NCBI RefSeq assembly: GCF_014204755.1
Contig: NZ_JACHLZ010000001.1
Span: 2,790,001 to 2,854,000 of the forward strand
DNA: 64,000 nucleotides
Reading direction: 5' to 3'
From: Brachybacterium aquaticum
Lineage (GTDB): Bacteria > Actinomycetota > Actinomycetes > Actinomycetales > Dermabacteraceae
The notes under the pieces are model-generated. The model was not told where the DNA came from and did not search any database. It saw nothing but the letters and a program-made list of their open reading frames with translations. Below are positions 60,904-64,000 of this stretch, piece by piece. Both the position numbers and the translations under genes were made by a program. How positions within the stretch are numbered: position 1 is the first letter of the stretch; every line of letters starts with the position of its first letter.

Positions 60904-61398
60904 TCACGCGCTCTCTTCTCCATGCGGGGTCTCGTCAGCTTCGGGCTCCCCGGGGGCACCTCCATCGATGCCGGGGCACAGTGCATCGCGCGCCGCGGCA
61001 TCGATCTCTCTCAGGAATCGCGAATTGGTCTTCGCCAGAGGCTGGAGCTGTGTTCCCCAATGGATGCCTTCGAGAGGAACACCCACGGCGTACAGTCCGG
61101 CCTGCTCCACTCCGTCCCGACTCACCACACGATAGGGAGGGGGGCCGACTTCCATAGCGCCCGTGACCACACCGGAGTGATCACTCCCGTTGCGCGCGAC
61201 GTACGCGCGCGCTCGGCCGTGCTCACGCAGGGAACGAAGCACCGGGTTCGACGCGCGGGAAAAGTTGGCGGACGGCAGGTTAGCTTCGAGGAGGTACTTC
61301 GCGCGATAGACGTGGCCGGGAACGCTCGGAGAACTCGCCACGAAGCGGCTGTCCTCCACCGCGACTGCCCCGATGCGACTGCTGACCCGAGCAGGCAT
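60904..61398 (-). pseudogene. C-terminal fragment of an FAD/NAD(P)-binding protein
   Basis: About 155 residues with the end of the large FAD-NAD(P)-binding family (PF13454-like): NPVLRSLREHGRARAY, VVSRDGVEQAGLYAVGVPLEGIHWGTQL (quoted in part) and TNSRFLREIDAAARDALC. The N-terminal Rossmann dinucleotide-binding domain is absent, so this is a remnant. Base and codon use (more A/T, for example AAT, TTA and TCT-type codons) differ from the neighbours over about 60840-61430, suggesting foreign origin. Its 5' end fuses into the coding end of the O-antigen-ligase-like gene. Confidence 0.7.
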
Positions 61399-62515
61399 CA
61401 GACGGACTCTTCGCAGGCGAGGGCGCTTGTGGCAAGGCGGTAGGGATGGGCGGGCCGGTGGGGCGCGGCGGGCGCGCTCCGGCCCAGCCGACCACGAGGC
61501 CGGCGAGGATCACCACGACCGGGAACTCGTAGAGGTGGTCGATCATCGAGTGGACGGCGAGGGCGGACCAGGCGGCGATGCCGAGGAGGGCAGGACCAGG
61601 GTCACCGCGGGCGGCAAGGAGAACGCCGGCAGCGAGCACGACGAGCAGCAGCAGCGCCCCGAGAAGGCCGAACTCCGAGCCGACCTGGAGGATCGAGGAG
61701 TGCACGGCCCGCAGGTGCTCCTCGGAGCGGGCGGTCGCCGAGTAGTCGTAGAACGCCCCCGGACCGGCACCGGTCAGCGGGTGCGCGGACCAGAGCAGCA
61801 GGGCATCGCTCCACAGGGAATGGCGGGCATAGCTCAGGCTCTCCGTTTCGCGTAGCTCGCGCGGCCAGGTCTCCGCCCGGGCGAGGAGCAGGACCGCCGC
61901 GATCGCCGCCGCGATCGCCCCGAGTCCCGCGACGGCGACCGCACGCACGCTCCCAGTCCTCCTGCCTGCGCCGACCGCGGGGAGCACCGCGGCCGCGGCG
62001 ACCGGGAGCAGGAGGATCGCCGCGGCCTGGGACCGCACGGCGAGCAGCACCCCGAGCACGACGGTCACGGCGCAGAGCGCCAGGGTGAGCAGCGCGACGC
62101 GCTCCGGCCGGGGCACCGCGCCCCCGTCGGCCGATGAAGGAGGACGCGATCGCGCCCGCACGCCGCGGAGCATGAGGCCGCTGAGCGCCACGAGCTGCAC
62201 CCCGGCCGCGGCCTGCGCGTTGGCGTACAGCGGGACCAGCAGCAGCACGAGCGCCGCCGAGGCCGCGGCGGCCGGGATCAGCACGCCGGCACCTCCCCCC
62301 GCCCGGCGTGCGCCGAGTCGACCGATCCCGAGACCCAGCAGCAGGGCGAGTGGGAAGGCGAGGTACCGGGCGGAGGCGCCGAGCTCCGCGCCACGGGCCG
62401 ACGCCCCGACGAGGACCAGGACCCACCAGGCTCCGGCCAGCACGCCGAACCCGACGACGATGCCGAGAACGCGCGCGCTGTGCGCTCCGCGAGCAGCTGC
62501 GGCACGGGTCCCCAT
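61280..62515 (-). CDS. O-antigen ligase/polymerase-like (Wzy_C) membrane protein with a chimeric tail
   Basis: 411 residues. About ten membrane helices and the Wzy_C-type extracellular loop (LLLWSAHPLTGAGPGAFYDY, then SSILQVGSEFGLLGALLLL) place it among O-antigen ligases/polymerases, which link glycan units on the outer face of the membrane. The homologous part ends near residue 365 (VVGWAGARPP). The last 45 or so residues (SDACSGQQSHRGSRGGG onward) are out-of-frame translation of the FAD-protein remnant, so the native end was lost. GGAGG lies 6 bases before ATG 62515. It is divergent from the Wzz/kinase gene, consistent with an exopolysaccharide locus. Confidence 0.75.
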   Translation of the reverse strand: MGTRAAAARGAHSARVLGIVVGFGVLAGAWWVLVLVGASARGAELGASARYLAFPLALLLGLGIGRLGARRAGGGAGVLIPAAAASAALVLLLVPLYANAQAAAGVQLVALSGLMLRGVRARSRPPSSADGGAVPRPERVALLTLALCAVTVVLGVLLAVRSQAAAILLLPVAAAAVLPAVGAGRRTGSVRAVAVAGLGAIAAAIAAVLLLARAETWPRELRETESLSYARHSLWSDALLLWSAHPLTGAGPGAFYDYSATARSEEHLRAVHSSILQVGSEFGLLGALLLLVVLAAGVLLAARGDPGPALLGIAAWSALAVHSMIDHLYEFPVVVILAGLVVGWAGARPPRPTGPPIPTALPQAPSPAKSPSDACSGQQSHRGSRGGGQPLRGEFSERSRPRLSREVPPRS

Positions 62516-62655
62516 CACGGACCTCCGGTCCTCGCCCTGACGTTTGACGATCGAGTGGGAGAAGCAGTACGCAGGGAGCGGGAGTGCAGCGCTCGATCCC
62601 GCGCGAGGAATCATGCTAAAACGGACAAACCCTCCCGAACCACCCCATTCTGGTC

Positions 62656-62661
62656 TAGATT
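62656..62661 (+). promoter_or_regulatory. Possible -10 TAGATT for the polysaccharide co-polymerase gene
   Basis: TAGATT about 104 bp before ATG 62765; no clear -35, so weak. The sequence between holds no recognisable element. Confidence 0.35.
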
Positions 62662-62764
62662 GGGCCTCGACCCGGACGTGAGGGGTGCGCAGCGGTGCCG
62701 GCAGAGCACGCCGGGCTGCCCAGGGCCCGATGCCTTCCGGAGACTTCGCAAGGAACGGACGCAC

Positions 62765-64000
62765 ATGGCCGCACAGCGTTATCTCACCATCCTGCGCGAG
62801 CGATGGGTCTCGATGCTGTTCACCATCCTGCTCGTGCTCGGAGCGGCCGCCGGGGTCACCGCGCTCCAGAAGCCCGTCTACGAGTCCTCCACCAGCATCT
62901 TCGTGCTTACCGATGCGGGCACGTCGGTGGCTGACCGCTCCACCGCCGCGGACTACGCACGCCAGCAGATCAGTACCTACGCGGACCTCGTCGCCACCCC
63001 GCTGGTCCTCGGCCCTGTGGTCGACGAACTGGGGCTGACGGTCACCCCCCAGCAGCTCGCGGAGGACCTCGCCGCCGACGTGCCCGAGGAGACGCTTCTG
63101 ATCACCCTCACCGCTCGGGCGGGGTCGGCCGCGGAGGCCGCGCGGATCGCAAACGCGGTCGCGGAGAGCCTGCAGGCGCGGGTCCAGGAGCTCGAGAGCA
63201 CCAACGCGCCGTCGGCCGTGAGCCTCACGATCGTCTCCCCCGCCGTCCCCGCGAACCGACCCGCCTCCCCCGATCCCTTGCAGAACGCGGCGCTCGGGCT
63301 GATGGCCGCGCTGGCGGCCGGGGTCCTCGTCGCCCTGCTGCGGGACCTGCTGGACAACAAGGTGCGCAAGACCGACGACATCCACCTCCTCACCGACGCG
63401 TCGGTGTTGGCGAGCGTCCCGATGGTGCGATCGTCCAAGCCGCTGTCCTCGCTGTCCGACCTGGACGTGATGGGTCTGCAGGGCGAGGCCTATCGAGAGC
63501 TGCGCACCAACCTGCGCTTCCTCGAGCTGCAGAGCAGCAACCACGCGCTGATGGTGACCTCCTCCGTGAAGGGCGAGGGGAAGTCGATGACCTCGATCAA
63601 CCTGGCCGCGGCGCTCGCCCGGACCGGGCAGCAGGTGCTGCTCATCGATGCGGACCTGCGCGATCCCTCCGTGCACAAGTACCTCGGCATCGAGGGCGGG
63701 GCGGGGCTGACGACGGTGCTGATCGGCGACGCGACGCTCGAGGACGTGGTCCAGCCCCTCGACCTCGACGGCCTGACGGTCCTCGCGAGCGGTCCGATGC
63801 CGCCGAACCCCGGGGAGCTCCTGGACAGCGAGCCCATGGCGGCTCTGCTCGCCGAGGCCACCTCCCGCTACGACGTGGTGCTGCTGGACACCGCGCCGCT
63901 GACCGCCGCACCCGATGCAGCCGCGCTCGCGCGGCACGTCCCGGCGACCCTCTTCGTGGTGGGCAGCGGTGTGGCCCGCCGTGCCCAGGTCAGCGCGGCG
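62765..64000 (+). CDS. Wzz/BY-kinase: polysaccharide co-polymerase with tyrosine autokinase domain, partial
   Basis: Runs past the window end; 412 residues seen. Residues 1-220 are the chain-length-determinant part with helices near 15-35 (MLFTILLVLGAAAGVTAL) and 180-195 around an extracellular domain. From residue 235 the bacterial tyrosine kinase follows: AYRELRTNLRFLELQ, Walker A SSVKGEGKSMTSINLAAALA, Walker A' VLLIDADLRDPSVHKYLG and Walker B YDVVLLDTAPL. Such single-chain fusions control length and export of capsular or exopolysaccharide. It probably heads an operon to the right. AAGGAA lies 9 bases before the ATG. Confidence 0.93.
   Translation, partial: MAAQRYLTILRERWVSMLFTILLVLGAAAGVTALQKPVYESSTSIFVLTDAGTSVADRSTAADYARQQISTYADLVATPLVLGPVVDELGLTVTPQQLAEDLAADVPEETLLITLTARAGSAAEAARIANAVAESLQARVQELESTNAPSAVSLTIVSPAVPANRPASPDPLQNAALGLMAALAAGVLVALLRDLLDNKVRKTDDIHLLTDASVLASVPMVRSSKPLSSLSDLDVMGLQGEAYRELRTNLRFLELQSSNHALMVTSSVKGEGKSMTSINLAAALARTGQQVLLIDADLRDPSVHKYLGIEGGAGLTTVLIGDATLEDVVQPLDLDGLTVLASGPMPPNPGELLDSEPMAALLAEATSRYDVVLLDTAPLTAAPDAAALARHVPATLFVVGSGVARRAQVSAA

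Overview
The window is very GC-rich and its proteins look like those of a high-GC Gram-positive actinobacterium. The closest picture is Brachybacterium or another member of the Dermabacteraceae/Micrococcales. Supporting signs are strong G/C bias at third codon positions, frequent GTG starts, many ATGA/GTGA overlaps, and several genes with a TANNNT-like -10 box only 6-7 bp before the start codon (leaderless mRNAs). I see no tRNA, rRNA, CRISPR array, prophage or insertion sequence. The first gene (metN-like) and the last (polysaccharide co-polymerase/tyrosine kinase) run off the edges.

1-8.6 kb: start of a methionine-type ABC ATPase, a decayed glycosyltransferase, a nitrate/sulfonate/thiamine-precursor-type ABC importer (ATPase-permease-binding protein), an autoregulated ArsR-SRPBCC pair, tadA with a dihydrofolate-reductase-like gene and a frameshifted AraC-type regulator, then upp. 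8.6-17 kb: a 38-residue Met-rich peptide gene, an orphan winged-helix regulator, a repeat-rich intergenic region with a candidate 6C RNA on the minus strand, a PP2C-like phosphatase, a ParA/MinD-like ATPase, and an SNF2 helicase with a SWIM zinc-finger partner joined by a tiny bridging ORF. 17-26.4 kb: an FtsH remnant, a MarR regulator, a class-C beta-lactamase-like hydrolase, a membrane Ser/Thr kinase, a phosphodiesterase-like protein, an esterase and an MFS exporter.

26.4-36.4 kb: an NCS2 purine permease fused to an OHCU-decarboxylase-like domain, an OsmC protein, an unknown protein, the acetate symporter pair (DUF485-actP) behind a CRP/GlxR-like site, the replicative helicase dnaB with an ArsD-like gene overlapping it, a DoxX remnant and a PadR-type regulator operon. 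36.4-41.8 kb: a divergent cell-surface cassette of GT2-GtrA, a phosphodiester glycosidase, DUF4956, a VTC domain protein and a DUF4353 lipoprotein. This is the best candidate for an undescribed system. 41.8-49.9 kb: DinB-like, GNAT, DUF4097 and ribbon-helix-helix proteins, a PLP decarboxylase, a helical-repeat protein and a pair of ferritin-like proteins.

49.9-64 kb: RND efflux pump, histidine kinase, response regulator and a secreted/anchored protein ending in 27 aspartates, all co-directional; a MATE exporter; kbl and a tdh interrupted by TGA (threonine to glycine plus acetyl-CoA); a lower-GC fragment of an FAD/NAD(P)-binding protein abutting an O-antigen-ligase-like gene; and a Wzz/BY-kinase gene that probably opens a capsule or exopolysaccharide locus to the right.

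Two themes cut across the window. A perfect palindrome, CCCGTCGGCCGACGGG (core GTCGGCCGAC), is scattered through linkers and tails of otherwise unrelated genes, where it often encodes the motif SADG. Several genes are broken by single events: three single-base losses (two of them in short homopolymers) and two new TGA codons. Each is either recent decay or a sequence error.
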